The position numbers were made by a program, and so were the translations under genes. DNA of 64,000 bases from Ktedonobacter robiniae (GTDB taxonomy: Bacteria; Chloroflexota; Ktedonobacteria; Ktedonobacterales; Ktedonobacteraceae), in assembly GCF_016587375.1 (NCBI RefSeq), contig NZ_BNJG01000002.1, forward strand, positions 2,294,001 through 2,358,000. Direction: 5' to 3'. The notes beneath the pieces were generated by a model. The model made no database searches, had not been told where the DNA came from, and worked only from the letters and a program-made list of their open reading frames with translations. This document shows positions 19,901 through 29,300 of the stretch, piece after piece; position 1 is the first letter of the stretch; each line of letters opens with the position of its first letter.

Positions 19901-21630
19901 AGAATTGGCAGCTTATGAGCCAGTAAGAATTCACGGCAGGCTCTACGCTGTATTTTTCCACTCGAAGTTTTGGGAATACTTCCAGGTCTAAGCAAGACAA
20001 TGCCATGCAGATGGAGTTCGTGTTGTTCGAGTACTGCCTTACGTATCGCTGCGAAGATTTCGCTGGGGTCATGGTGTCTGTACTGGCGCTCGATCTCCTG
20101 AACAAGAATGACGCGCTCTTCCCCTGCTACGTCGAGTGCGAACGCGGCGTTACTGTTTTGCCGTAGTGCCGAATGACTTTGTTCCGCTACCACCTCTATA
20201 TCCTGAGGATAAAAATTACGGCCATAGGCAATAATGAGGTCTTTTAGACGACCAGTGACAAAGAGTTCTCCCTGCGTCAAATAGCCGAGATCTCCAGTGC
20301 GTAGAAAGGGTCCCTCTCCTGTGTCGGCCAACCGGGCCTGGAAGATCTCCTCTGTGGCTTGTGGATTCTTCCAGTATCCATGAGCCACGCTTGGACCAGC
20401 AACCCAAATTTCGCCTATCTGTGTGGGTGGACATGCGAGCCGTGTCTCAGGATCAACTATGATGATTTTCTGTTCCAGCCAGGTATGCCCACAGCTAACA
20501 ATGTTTCTGGCACGTGGCGCTGCGTCGGAAGCTGGCACAACCTGCTGCTGTTCGAGTGCATCGCCCTGGACTGTTTGTACAATTGGTAACTGGCCTGAGT
20601 CACTCGCTGTTACAATGAGCGTTGCTTCTGCCAGGCCGTAGCCGGGGAAAAAAGCCTCGCGACGAAAGCCATAAGGGGCAAATGCCCTGACAAAACGCTC
20701 CAGGGTTTCACTACGAATTGGCTCAGCTGCGTTAGCCGCGTTTTGCCAGTGACTAAGATCCAGCCCTTCGCACTGTTCAGGTGTGATTTGCTGTGCACAT
20801 AGATCATATGCGAAGTTTGGCGCGAAAGAGCTATAAGCCCGGTAGTCTGAGATAGCCTGTAGCCAGCGTAAAGGTTTTTGGAGGAAGGAAAAAGGGGACA
20901 TAAAAATACAGGGAGCGTCACAATAGATAGCTTCCAATGCCTTGCCAATTAAGCCCATATCATGAAAGAGCGGAAGCCAGCTCACAAATGGGGCACGTAC
21001 TGGATGCTGCAACGCCGTTTGCAGCATTTTATGGTTAAAAAGAAGGTTGCGATGACTCACCATCACTCCCTTCGGTTTGCCAGTTGAGCCAGAGCTGTAT
21101 TGTAAAAACGCAAGTGTTTCTGCATCTAATACCGGTTCTCGCCACAGCCCGGCTAGTTCCCCTGGCAGAGTATCCGTCGTTTCTATGTGAAGTTGTCCGA
21201 GGTGCGAGAACGTAGAGAACTGCTTGCTCAGCGCTGTTGTTATCAGTGTGCGTGAGGAAAGGGCCAGAACTGGTTTCGCATCCGCGACGATTGCTTCTAG
21301 TCGTTCCAGGTTGTGATTAAGCCTTGGTGGATACGCTGGGACCGCGATAGCACCAGCGTACAGGCAGCCAAAAAAAGCTGCCAGGTACTCCAGTCCGGGT
21401 TGATAGAGCAGAAGCACTGGCTGTCCATTGATCTGGTGCTGCTGGAGTAGGGCCGCAATCCTTTGGGCTTGCTGATCGAGTTGGGCATAAGTCAGAGACT
21501 CGGTCTCTATCTCGCCATTCGCGAGAAATGTGTAAGCACGTTTTTCAGGATCGATACGTGCCCTTGTGCGCAGAAGCTCGACATGTGTAGTACAATGCCC
21601 GATTCGCTCATCGTATAATTCTTTTTTCAC
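16900..21630 (-). CDS. Lipopeptide initiation protein: FAAL - luciferase-like monooxygenase - ACP - C
   Basis: 1576 aa as read. Residues 1-590 are a fatty acyl-AMP ligase (YSSGSTGKPKG near 179, SWLPLFHDMGL, PGYGLAEA, PKTSSGKIQRR), which activates a fatty acid and transfers it to the following ACP. Residues 640-985 are a flavin-dependent luciferase-like monooxygenase of the kind embedded in natural-product megasynthases (FSLLYFAS, WIPERHFHPFGG, ATGWNPNDF). An ACP follows (GLDSLK, Ser near 1061), then a C domain from 1110 (HHIIMDG near 1261) whose last part is out of frame after about residue 1530. The GTG start at 21630 is chosen because GAAGG (21637-21641) lies 6 nt upstream and the FAAL fold begins at once. 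It is the first gene of the leftward operon and the only loading system visible. No aminotransferase domain accompanies the monooxygenase, so a beta-oxidised (keto or hydroxy) and not a beta-amino acyl chain is the simplest guess. Confidence 0.92.
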   Translation of the reverse strand: MKKELYDERIGHCTTHVELLRTRARIDPEKRAYTFLANGEIETESLTYAQLDQQAQRIAALLQQHQINGQPVLLLYQPGLEYLAAFFGCLYAGAIAVPAYPPRLNHNLERLEAIVADAKPVLALSSRTLITTALSKQFSTFSHLGQLHIETTDTLPGELAGLWREPVLDAETLAFLQYSSGSTGKPKGVMVSHRNLLFNHKMLQTALQHPVRAPFVSWLPLFHDMGLIGKALEAIYCDAPCIFMSPFSFLQKPLRWLQAISDYRAYSSFAPNFAYDLCAQQITPEQCEGLDLSHWQNAANAAEPIRSETLERFVRAFAPYGFRREAFFPGYGLAEATLIVTASDSGQLPIVQTVQGDALEQQQVVPASDAAPRARNIVSCGHTWLEQKIIIVDPETRLACPPTQIGEIWVAGPSVAHGYWKNPQATEEIFQARLADTGEGPFLRTGDLGYLTQGELFVTGRLKDLIIAYGRNFYPQDIEVVAEQSHSALRQNSNAAFALDVAGEERVILVQEIERQYRHHDPSEIFAAIRKAVLEQHELHLHGIVLLRPGSIPKTSSGKIQRRACREFLLAHKLPILFADVPPQVAALIEPHNTGTQEHISTAIEAQPSTSFSDKTKQEQKPLNVAAPIQEASASREANARQMQFSLLYFASNEAALSENKYQLFLEGARFADQHQFTAVWIPERHFHPFGGLYPNPSVLAAALAVATNNIRLRAGSVVLPMHHPARVAEEWSVIDNLSSGRVDIAFATGWNPNDFVLAPENYAARKDKLFSDLEIFQKLWRGEAITWTNGVGKETSIKIYPQPLQAELTPWITCTGNPERFVEAGALGANILTGLLFQSVEELAEKIRLYREARAKHGHDPEQGHVTLMLHTFVAEELEEVRARVRQPFTEYLESSVDLWRHGSEKLDNLTSQEREKVLSYAFERYFHTHALFGTPQSCEKMVERLSEIGVDEIASLIDFGMDFDSVMDGLHWLNVLRKRYQKRILPQQAPLSRESKAPASVQEIPEPPLPEMKPSNLSFQEQQPEILHSYLRRQIAQVLERPEQALGSTIDLRGLGLDSLKVMSVVNNCQRDLQITIDAGLFYQYTSLDELVRHLTSDDQQDRQHQNNGEQATKSHLPTVRRQERQIYFPQSFAQQRLWFLSQLQPDNIAYNVPTAIRINGKLDVHALQRSLEEIIRRHEILRTTFGVHQGQPVQIIGAPTSFPLALIDISASASQQLQEDIQQWAHQEFQRPFDLTHGPLIRATLLQIGAADALLLLTYHHIIMDGWSKGILLQELKTLYSAFVAGQPSPLADLSIQYADFAVWQTEWLHTSNTQATTEYRLISLGEHEQTPLSKQLRYWKQQLAGPLPVLELPTDRSRPPIQTSHGAHLPINIPEKLMHDLQALSQREGVTLFMTLLASFQLLLARYSGQEDILTGSPIAGRTRAETEALIGFFVNALVLRTNFSGNPTFQEVLHRVREVCLSAYAHQDVPFEQVVEAVYPVRDLSRSPLFQVMFGLHEAAWWLEADVAGLQLRQVEIESNISVFDITWSMTTGDLGLSSTIRTSLRKAQSLEWWSIGTNSCALLLRGQTNI
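17020..17044 (-). other. Probable one-base frameshift joining two NRPS frames
   Basis: In the upstream frame the C domain is normal up to V-F-D-I-T and then turns into non-homologous sequence ending at 16900. In the other frame the expected C-domain continuation (DDDRGFGIIEYNTDLF) begins just after a TGA at 17042-17044. One missing base, most simply a C in the CC run at 17035-17036, restores a single FAAL-LLM-ACP-C-A-PCP reading frame from 21630 to 14966, about 2220 aa. Confidence 0.8.
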
Positions 21631-22053
21631 TTTTTGCCTTCTTTCCTACCAGTGGCTTCTGCCGTGGAGCCGTTTAGAACAGCAAGGCACGTGTGTTTTG
21701 CATGCAACGGCTGTGATTCCGTCTAGAGACAGACACTCAAAAGACAGAATACTCAGGGAAGGGGGCAAAGGAACATAACATCTTCATATCAACCGCTAAA
21801 CAAACACCTGTCTGGAGAAGAAAGGGCAGCCAACGGAAAAACTCTCAGATCATATAGAGATGTCTTTTTTTTGTCATTCTATAGCAATCACCTGGTCTGC
21901 TATAGTAATGAAGCAGAACGTGTTGTCGTTGGTTTCCACCTACCTGAACGTTATACCCTCTGCTACTCTTATCCATTGCTGCGCGATAACATGGCGGATA
22001 GAGAGTAGGCCAGGCAAAAAGCGCGAAAACAGAGTAAAGGACGGGAGATTTCT
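21631..22053. promoter_or_regulatory. Divergent intergenic region between FAAL gene and P450
   Basis: 423 bp without a supportable gene; the small open frames here have no homology-like content. It must hold promoters for the leftward initiation operon and the rightward P450. I found no pair of -35/-10 boxes good enough to name. A purine-rich GGGAGA at about 22043-22048 is the P450 ribosome binding site. The only patterned element is the direct repeat listed separately. Confidence 0.6.
21879..21909 (+). promoter_or_regulatory. Direct repeat CTATAGYAAT spaced 21 bp, candidate operator
   Basis: CTATAGCAAT at 21879-21888 and CTATAGTAAT at 21900-21909 match at 9 of 10 bases. They start 21 bp apart, about two helical turns, and lie midway between two divergent genes. 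This spacing suits a dimeric regulator bound on one face of the DNA. It is short and could be chance. Confidence 0.3.
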
Positions 22054-23253
22054 ATGCCCATCGAATATGACCTCTATGGCCCTGGCATTTTTGCTGACCC
22101 TTATCCACTTTATCATAAGCTGCGCTCCCATCATCCAGTTCATCTCGATAGCCATCTAGGATGTTGGGTCGTTACGTCCTATGCAGATGTAACAGCTGCG
22201 CTTGCAAATAGGGCCCTATCTTCCGAGCGAATGATGCAAGGGGCTATTTTGCAGGAGCCTCCCTGGTCAGAACTGCGCCCCCTCTTTTCTTCTATCTCTA
22301 ATCTGATGTTCTATGCTGATCCTCCCAAGCATTCCCACATGCGTTCGCTCATCAATAAGGCGATGTCTGCTCGAATGGTAGAGAGATGGAGAGAGCATAT
22401 TCAGAGCATTGTGAATGCACAGATCGATCAAGTGATAGAACAGGGCAAACTGGATATTATTGCGGATATTGCCTTTCCCTTACCAATGCAGGTAATCGCA
22501 GATATGCTGGGCGTTCCAGTTCATGAGCGTCAGCAGTTCAAGCGCTGGTCTGATGACCTCGCGGACTTTTTAGGTAATCCTCCAACTCTCGAACTCTGCC
22601 AGCGGCTCTTTCAAAGCATTAAAGACTTTACACACTACTTTCGCGGCGTTGTGGCTGAACATAAAGCGAACCCTAAAGATGATCTTGTGGACGCATTGCT
22701 ACAACATTATGGGCGGGACGGCTCTCTAACCGAGGAAGAACTGCTCATGAACTGTGTTGGCTTGTTTACGGGAGGACACGAGACAACGACAAACGCGATT
22801 GGCAACGGGTTACTGGCTCTCCTGCATAATATGGATGAGCTTCAGAAACTACGAGATAACCCTGCTCTGTTAACTAGCACAATTGAAGAGTGTCTACGTT
22901 ACGATAGCCCTGTGCAGTTTACTGCTCGCTTTGCCAGGCAGACAACAGAAATTGGTGGAAAAAAGATCTACAAAGGACAAAGTGTCATGTTGATGTTAGG
23001 AGCTGCCAATCGTGATCCAGCCGTTTTCAATGCTCCTGACACCTTCGACATCAGCAGGCAGGACAATCGTCATCTGGCTTTTGGACAAAATATCCATTAT
23101 TGTATAGGTGCTCCTATCGCTCGTTTAGAAATGCACGTTCTCTTTGAAACGCTCCTGAGGCGTCTACCAGACCTCCGTTTAGCCGACGAGGAGCTTACAT
23201 GGCATGAAAACCTTTCTTTTCATGGTGTAAAACGACTGCCTGTACTCTTTTAG
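22054..23253 (+). CDS. Cytochrome P450
   Basis: 399 aa, normal length for a soluble bacterial P450. Visible signatures: I-helix oxygen-binding segment GGHETT near residue 245, the ExxR pair in EECLR (E279, R282), and the heme loop FGxxxHxC with the ligand Cys near 350 followed by IGAPIAR. No membrane segment is seen, so it is cytoplasmic and would need separate ferredoxin and reductase partners, which are not in this window. The ATG at 22054 has a GGGAGA ribosome site about 6 nt upstream. It lies between the two NRPS operons, so it probably hydroxylates or otherwise oxidises the lipopeptide or a carrier-bound residue; the substrate cannot be told from sequence. It converges on the MbtH-like gene and ends at the first base before a strong hairpin. 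Confidence 0.93.
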   Translation: MPIEYDLYGPGIFADPYPLYHKLRSHHPVHLDSHLGCWVVTSYADVTAALANRALSSERMMQGAILQEPPWSELRPLFSSISNLMFYADPPKHSHMRSLINKAMSARMVERWREHIQSIVNAQIDQVIEQGKLDIIADIAFPLPMQVIADMLGVPVHERQQFKRWSDDLADFLGNPPTLELCQRLFQSIKDFTHYFRGVVAEHKANPKDDLVDALLQHYGRDGSLTEEELLMNCVGLFTGGHETTTNAIGNGLLALLHNMDELQKLRDNPALLTSTIEECLRYDSPVQFTARFARQTTEIGGKKIYKGQSVMLMLGAANRDPAVFNAPDTFDISRQDNRHLAFGQNIHYCIGAPIARLEMHVLFETLLRRLPDLRLADEELTWHENLSFHGVKRLPVLF

Positions 23254-23310
23254 GCAAAGGGAAGAACAGGCAGGCGAATAAGTCATTCGCCTGCCTGTTC
23301 TTCCCTTTGC
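23254..23310 (+). terminator. Perfect 26-bp hairpin terminator
   Basis: Arms 23254-23279 and 23285-23310 are exactly complementary over 26 bp with a 5-nt loop (AAGTC), followed by GCTTTTTATTT on the plus strand. The left arm starts at the base after the P450 stop codon. The T-run fits a Rho-independent terminator for the P450. Read on the other strand the hairpin also lies just after the MbtH-like stop codon but lacks a T-run there. Confidence 0.88.
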
Positions 23311-23315
23311 GCTTT

Positions 23316-23534
23316 TTATTTCGAGGCCTCTTCCATCTTTTTGCGTAGACTGAGTGGCCTCATATCAGTCCATACTTCTTCGATATATGCCAGGCATTCC
23401 TGCTTAGTGCCGCTTTTACCAGCATCCCGCCATCCCAGAGCGTTCTCGCGGTCGACAGGCCAGATAGAGTACTGTTCTTCGTGATTCAGGACCACTTTAT
23501 AGATTGTTGTATCTTCCCGCTCATCGTTCGGCAT
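23316..23534 (-). CDS. MbtH-like protein (adenylation-domain partner)
   Basis: About 72 aa, the usual size. Family marks are clear: NHEEQYSIWP, GWRDAGKSG, K-x-E-C-L-x-Y-I and EVWTDMRPLSLR. MbtH-like proteins bind the small face of NRPS adenylation domains and aid their folding or activity; this one presumably serves the many A domains here. It is transcribed against the P450 and away from the dioxygenase gene. Two in-frame ATGs exist. The first (23543) is only one base from the AAGGAG ribosome site, too close, so the second at 23534, ten bases from it, is preferred. The protein is cytosolic with no signal peptide. Confidence 0.92.
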   Translation of the reverse strand: MPNDEREDTTIYKVVLNHEEQYSIWPVDRENALGWRDAGKSGTKQECLAYIEEVWTDMRPLSLRKKMEEASK

Positions 23535-23543
23535 ATTTGTCAT

Positions 23544-23933
23544 TCTCCTTGTGATCTTCTAAATATGACAGCAGACGACCACATAAATTATCTAACTGTC
23601 TATTCCAAACATACCATAAATATAACATTAGGACCCTCACACTGAGAATGACATTTTTAGGATACATAGAGAACATTTCTGTCTCCGCAAGATTCTCTAT
23701 GCCTGTATCTTTTGTCGTATATCTATCATCTGTTTGTTATTGACTTTTGCATTTTATAGTTCCGCAGGTAGGGAAGGAGGGCACATATGTGCTTAAAGGA
23801 CATTTCACTAGATGTCTTATCATTGATATCTTTTTGTCATGTTAGAGGGCTCCCTTACCAGGTAAACTGTATTGCAAAGTGTTTGAGGGCTTATGAAAGC
23901 ATTTAAAAGCAGTGTCAAAGAAAGGAAACCTCT
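23544..23933. promoter_or_regulatory. Divergent AT-rich region between MbtH-like and dioxygenase genes
   Basis: 390 bp with no gene-like frame, visibly AT-richer than its surroundings. It must carry the start of the rightward dioxygenase-NRPS operon and of the MbtH-like gene. A weak plus-strand candidate is TTGTTA (23734-23739), a 15-bp gap and TATAGT (23755-23760). The inverted repeat at 23665-23701 is listed separately. AAAGGAAA at about 23920-23927 is the dioxygenase ribosome binding site. Confidence 0.5.
23665..23701. promoter_or_regulatory. Inverted repeat CATAGAGAA-N19-TTCTCTATG, candidate operator
   Basis: Perfect 9-bp arms at 23665-23673 and 23693-23701 separated by 19 nt, with further partial symmetry outside (GATA before, TATC after). 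It lies between divergent promoters, upstream of the main rightward NRPS operon and about 33 bp before the weak -35-like box. It is not followed by T's, so a regulator site is more likely than a terminator. Confidence 0.35.
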
Positions 23934-24983
23934 GTGGAGAAACGTGCGAACCTGAAATCTAGCCTCAGATCGGGCATCCGCGCCAGGCGTGAAGAGATTG
24001 ATCTATCTACAATGAGCCTGGTGAAAAGCAGCTATCTGCAGCCAGAGTTGACTCTGCCGCTTGTCATGCAACCCTCGGTAGAAGGGGTAAATCTCGCACA
24101 GTGGGCCGCTAGCAATAATGAACTTCTGCGCACCGAATTGGCTAAACATGGTGCTATTCTGTTCCGCGATTTTCATATCGACGCGCCCGCAAAATTTGAA
24201 GCCTTTGCGCGCGCTGTTAGCGATGAACTCTTTGATGAATATGGGGACCTCCCAAGAGAAGATGCCGGCCAGAAAGTCTATAGCTCAACGCCTTATCCTG
24301 CCAACAAGTCGATCCTTTTCCACAATGAAAGCTCCCATATGCACCGCTGGCCGATGAAAATCTGGTTTTACTGTGTCAAAGCGGCGGAAAAAGGAGGCGC
24401 TACTCCCATTCTGGATTGCCGCAGAATCTACCAGAGTCTAGATGCCGGGCTGATCAAGCGGTTTACCGAGAAAAAGCTGCTTTATGTGCGCAACTTTATT
24501 GATGGCCTGGATGTCAGTTGGCAACAGTTTTTCCAGACCTCCAATAAGGAGGCTGTAGAGGCGTATTGCCGTAAAGCTGGGATTGACTTTGAGTGGAAAA
24601 GCGAGAGCCACCTCACGACACGCCAGCTTGGCCGTGCGGTTGTCAAACATCCTCATACTGGGGAGATGTTATTTTTCAACCAGATTCAATTACATCATGT
24701 CTCCTGTCTCGATCCTGAGGTACGTGAGGCGATGATGTCGATGTTCCGCCAGGAAGAGTTACCGCGCAATGTGTACTACGGTGATGGCTCACCCATTGAA
24801 GATTCGGTAGTGCAAGAAATTAGTGACCTGTATGAGAAGCAGGCCGTACGTTTTCAATGGCAACCAGGCGATGTCATCATGCTCGACAATATGATGGTTT
24901 CACATTCCCGTGATCCATTTGAAGGCACACGCAAAATTCTTGTAGCTATGGCCGAAATCGTAGCGGACAACGAAATACAATAG
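23934..24983 (+). CDS. SyrP/TauD-like Fe(II)/2-oxoglutarate dioxygenase, probable Asp beta-hydroxylase
   Basis: 349 aa, stand-alone. TauD-type iron ligands are visible: H130-x-E132 in FHNESSH and a distal His near 323 in VSHSRDPFEG, with an Arg about ten residues later for 2-oxoglutarate binding. The surrounding HNESSHMHRWP and GGATPILDCR segments resemble SyrP, the syringomycin enzyme that hydroxylates carrier-bound aspartate at the beta carbon. The GTG start at 23934 has AAAGGAAA about 6 nt upstream; the next in-frame ATG (24011) would remove only the poorly conserved N-terminus. The gene is 30 bp upstream of the 6932-aa NRPS and clearly in its operon. The three following NRPS proteins all begin with a non-catalytic C-like domain fused to an Asp-type A domain, which fits this enzyme acting on Asp-loaded carriers. 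Other amino acid substrates are possible. Confidence 0.88.
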   Translation: MEKRANLKSSLRSGIRARREEIDLSTMSLVKSSYLQPELTLPLVMQPSVEGVNLAQWAASNNELLRTELAKHGAILFRDFHIDAPAKFEAFARAVSDELFDEYGDLPREDAGQKVYSSTPYPANKSILFHNESSHMHRWPMKIWFYCVKAAEKGGATPILDCRRIYQSLDAGLIKRFTEKKLLYVRNFIDGLDVSWQQFFQTSNKEAVEAYCRKAGIDFEWKSESHLTTRQLGRAVVKHPHTGEMLFFNQIQLHHVSCLDPEVREAMMSMFRQEELPRNVYYGDGSPIEDSVVQEISDLYEKQAVRFQWQPGDVIMLDNMMVSHSRDPFEGTRKILVAMAEIVADNEIQ

Positions 24984-25013
24984 GTAAATTACGCTCTGGT
25001 AGGGGAAGGATGC

Positions 25014-26363
25014 ATGCAAGAAACAGGGTTACGGGGGTCTCGCCTCTCAATCCAACAAACCCATATATGGGAGTTGCAACAGAATGCACAGACATACTGG
25101 ACACAGTGTGTTGTGTCTCTAGATGGGCCGATTCAGAGCGAGCTTCTCCGTCTCGCCTGTGAAGATGTGATTGCCCGCCACGAGATCTTGCGCACTGGTT
25201 TCCGTCGTTTACCTGGTATGGATGCTCCCATACAGGTGGTAAATGCTACTGCTGAGCTGGTCTTCGTCGAAAATGGTCTCCAGCACCTCGATATCTCGTC
25301 TCAACAACGTGCCATCGAGGAAATGCTGGTCGCACACAGAACTGGCCAGGCAGATCTATCCCATGGTCCGGTTGTGTATGTTTCGCTGCTGACGTGTGCG
25401 GCGCAACAGGCCATGCTTGTGCTTAGCCTGCCTGCTCTCTGCGCAGATACTTCCACGTTGGAGCGTTTTCTTGCTGAACTGGCTCTGACCTATACCGCTC
25501 GTACACAGAACGAACAACCCGCGCTTGATGATGAGATCCTTCAGTACGCGGATGTCTCTGCGTGGCAGAATGGGATTCTGGAAGAGGAAGATGCCCATTT
25601 AAGGCAAAGCTTGTGGGCCCAGACGGATCTCACACGCCTATTGTCTTTGCGCCTACCGTTTGACCATATGTCTCCTTCTGTAGTACAACAAGATTCAACG
25701 GCGTTTCTCCCACAACGGTTGGCTATACAAATTCCTCAGACCTTAGCGCCAGCGCTTCTGAAATATGCTCAGCAAGTAGAAATTTCTCCCCAAGTTTTGC
25801 TTCTTGCAAGCTGGCAGATTCTGCTCTGGCGTTTAACTGGGGAAGAGGATCTACCTCTTGGTGTGACCTGTGATGGTCGCCATTATGAAGATCTGGTGGA
25901 TGCGTTGGGACTGTATGCCCGAGTTATACCTCTGAGTAGCCATCTTAATGAGGAACATACCTTCGCTCAACTTCTCCCGCAGCTACAGGGGGAGCTTGAC
26001 CTGGCCAGGGATGGGCAGACATACTTTAGCTGGGATTATATACGCCAGAAGCAGAAGATCGAACCGGGCAGCGACTTTTTCCCTTTAAGCTTTGAATTTG
26101 TAGACGGGATCACTGCGATAGTAGGTGATGTCCGTTTTACCTTGCAGCGATACTTCAGTTGTATTGAACGATTTGTCCTCAAGCTTGCTGTGCAGCAGGT
26201 TGCCGATACACTTTCATTAGAGCTTCATTATGACGCGACGCGTATGCACGTAGAGCAGGTACAACGTGTCGCTGAAACCTTCCTTGTATTACTCCAGGCG
26301 GCGCTTGAACGGCCATACACTGCTATTAGTCGTTTGCCCCTGATCAAGCAGGAGGAGCAGGAG
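25014..26363 (+). other. Interface-type C-like domain 1 (N-terminal, HHxxxDG absent)
   Basis: Begins with GLRGSRLSIQQ, a degenerate form of the usual C1 motif, and keeps the C-domain length and YADVSAWQ segment, but reads LPALCAD at 25427-25447 where HHxxxDG should be. Both histidines are absent, so peptide-bond catalysis is not expected. An Asp-type A domain follows directly. Confidence 0.8.
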
Positions 26364-29300
26364 CGCCTCCTCCAGGTCTTTTCTGGACCCAGGCGTGATT
26401 TTTCCACCCAGACGCTTCAGCAGCTTTTTGAACTACAGGTAGAGCAGAATCCTGGCGCCCTGGCAGTTATTTGTGGAGACCAGCGCCTGACTTATGAGCA
26501 ATTAAACCTTCAGGCCAACCGCCTGGCTTTCTGGTTGCAGCGTCATGGGGTTGGTCGTAATGTCCTGGTCTGCCTATGTCTTGAGCGTAGCGTTGATATG
26601 TTAGTAGGCATGCTGGCTATTTTAAAAGCAGGAGGGGCCTATGTCCCTCTTGACCATGATCTTCCTGGAAGTCGTCTGGCCTATCAGTTCGAGGATACAC
26701 AGGCTCCTGTGTTGTTAACCCAGGAACATCTACTGGCGCGCTTGCCGATATTTGCTGGTGAGGTTATTTGTTTGGATCGTGATGCCGCTATGTGGGCTGA
26801 CGAAGAGCAAACAAATCCGGTGCCTACCGTAAATGCAGACGATCTGGCTTATATTATTTATACCTCAGGCTCAACAGGTACACCCAAAGGTGTACAGATT
26901 CGCCAGCGCGGTGTCGTCAACTATACTTGCGATATGTGCGGGCGCATTGCGCCTACCCACGGTCAGCAATTTGCCACGGTTTCGACCCTGGCTGCGGACC
27001 TCGGAAACACAGTTATTTTTAGCGCGCTGGCATCTGGCGGTTGTCTCCATATTCTTACTTATGAAACTCTGACCTCTGGTGAGGCCTTTGCTGGCTATCT
27101 CGAAACGCATCCCATTGATGTTCTGAAAATTGTTCCCTCGCACTTACAGGCCTTACTTGCTAGTAGCAGTGAGCGAGATATCTTCCCACGCAGACACCTG
27201 GTATTGGGTGGCGAAACGTTCACCTATGCGTTACTTCAAACAATACGACAGCGTGGTGCCCGCTGCTCTATTATTAATCATTATGGTCCGACAGAGACGA
27301 CAATCGGTGCTCTTGTCAATGAATTGGGTACATTCCTTGAAGGCGAAGGGCTATTATCAGTTTATGATGAGCAAGCAGCTATCCCCATTGGGTCTCCCAT
27401 TTCCAATATGCAGGTAGCCATAGTTGATAAATATCAGCAAATAGTTCCTGTGGGGGTTGTTGGAGAAGTGCTGATTAGCGGAGCGGGCCTGGCTGCAGGC
27501 TACTTACATCAACCAGATCTGAGCCGGGAACGTTTCCAGCCTCATCCTTTCTGGCAAGATGTCCAGGCTTATAGAACAGGCGATCTGGCACGCTATCGCC
27601 CCGATAATAAGGTTGAGTTTCTGGGGCGCGCGGATAGACAGGTGAAGCTCAGGGGATATCGCATCGAGCTGGGAGAGATTGAGGTCGCATTGCGCCGACA
27701 TCCTCTGATTCATGAGGCCGTCGTCGTGCTACGTGAGGATGAACTGGCCGAAAAACGCCTTATAGCATATATTACTATTATAGCCTCTGGTGTCGGCGAG
27801 ACAAATGACTCGCTTGCAACTGATGATGTGCGTAGCTTTTTGCAGAAAACCCTGCCAGAATATATGCTACCGGCAGCCGTTATGCAGGTTGCGTTGTTGC
27901 CACTTACAACGAATGGAAAAATCGATTATCAGGCCTTACCTGCCCCGGAACAGGGGACGAACAACAATCGCACTCCTTATGTCGCTCCACGTAACCCTAT
28001 TGAAGAAATTTTGGTGGCTATCTGGCAGGATGTACTTCAGCTTGCGCAAGTCGGCGTCTTCGACAACTTTTTTGTCCTTGGAGGACACTCACTACTTGTC
28101 ACGCAGGTCATCTCCAAGCTAAAAACAACCCTTCAGGTAAATTTACCCATTGTCAGCCTTTTTGAAAGCGCGACCATCGCCAGTCTGGCGGAACGCGTTG
28201 AGGCCGAGTTAAATAATGATTTGCGCCAACATATATCTCCATTGACTCCGGTCCCTCATGATCAAGGTTTACCACTCTCCTTTTCGCAGCAGCGCCTCTG
28301 GTTTCTCTACCAGATGGATCCTCTCAGTAGTGCATATAATGTGCCTTTTGCTTTACACATCAATGGCCCGTTTTCCACTGAGGCACTGGAATATAGCCTG
28401 GGCGAGATTGTACGTCGACATGAAATTTTACGGACGACTTTTACTGTTGAAGATGAGCAGCCTCTACAACATATTCATCCATGGTATGCGTACAAACTTG
28501 AGTATAAATCACTACAATTGTTGCCACCACAACAACGTGTAACCGAGGCACAAGGTTTGATGCGGGAGGAGGCACAGCGCCCCTTCGATCTTTCACAGGG
28601 GCCACTTCTGCGCACACTTCTGCTTCATCTGGCCGAAGATGAATACATATTATTACTCACTATGCACCATATTGTCTCAGATGGATGGTCAAACGGTATT
28701 TTACTTCAAGAGCTGCGTACATTTTATGCAGCATACGGAAACGAGACATCCGCGCAACTTGCTGCATTGCCTCTACAATATGCAGACTACGCAACCTGGC
28801 AACGGCAGTGGTTTCAGGGCGAGGTGATGGAGCGACAATTAAGTTACTGGTCATATCAGCTAGCTGGGCTCTCACCATTAGCCTTACCAACAGATTATCC
28901 GCGCCCGGCGCTCCAGAGCTTCCATGGTGCGGAATTAAGTATCCGTCTTGAGGATGAACTTGTTGAGAAAATAAAACTGGTAAGCCAGAGCGAAGGTACA
29001 ACGTTATTTATGACGTTGTTGACTGCCTTTCAAGCGCTACTGGCACGCTATTCTGGCCAGAATGATATCGCCGTTGGAACGCCCATTGCTAATCGCCACC
29101 ATGCAGGCGTTGAGAATTTGATTGGCCCCTTCATTAATACCCTGATCTTACGCACTGACCTCTCCGATAACCCAACCCTACGTGAACTGCTGCAGCGTGT
29201 GCGCAAGGTTTCCCTGGAAGCATACGCTCACCAGGACATGCCCTTTGAGAAGTTAGTCGAGGAACTGCAGCCGGAGCGTGATCTCAGCCGTTCACCACTC

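Noticed and set aside
21860..22159. Small plus-strand gene overlapping the P450 start (99 codons)
   Set aside because: It overlaps the P450 in another frame, has no visible ribosome site and no recognisable content.
25010..25012. Alternative ATG four bases upstream of the 6932-aa gene start
   Set aside because: It is out of frame with the NRPS, and the conserved N-terminal GLRGSRLS segment belongs to the frame starting at 25014.
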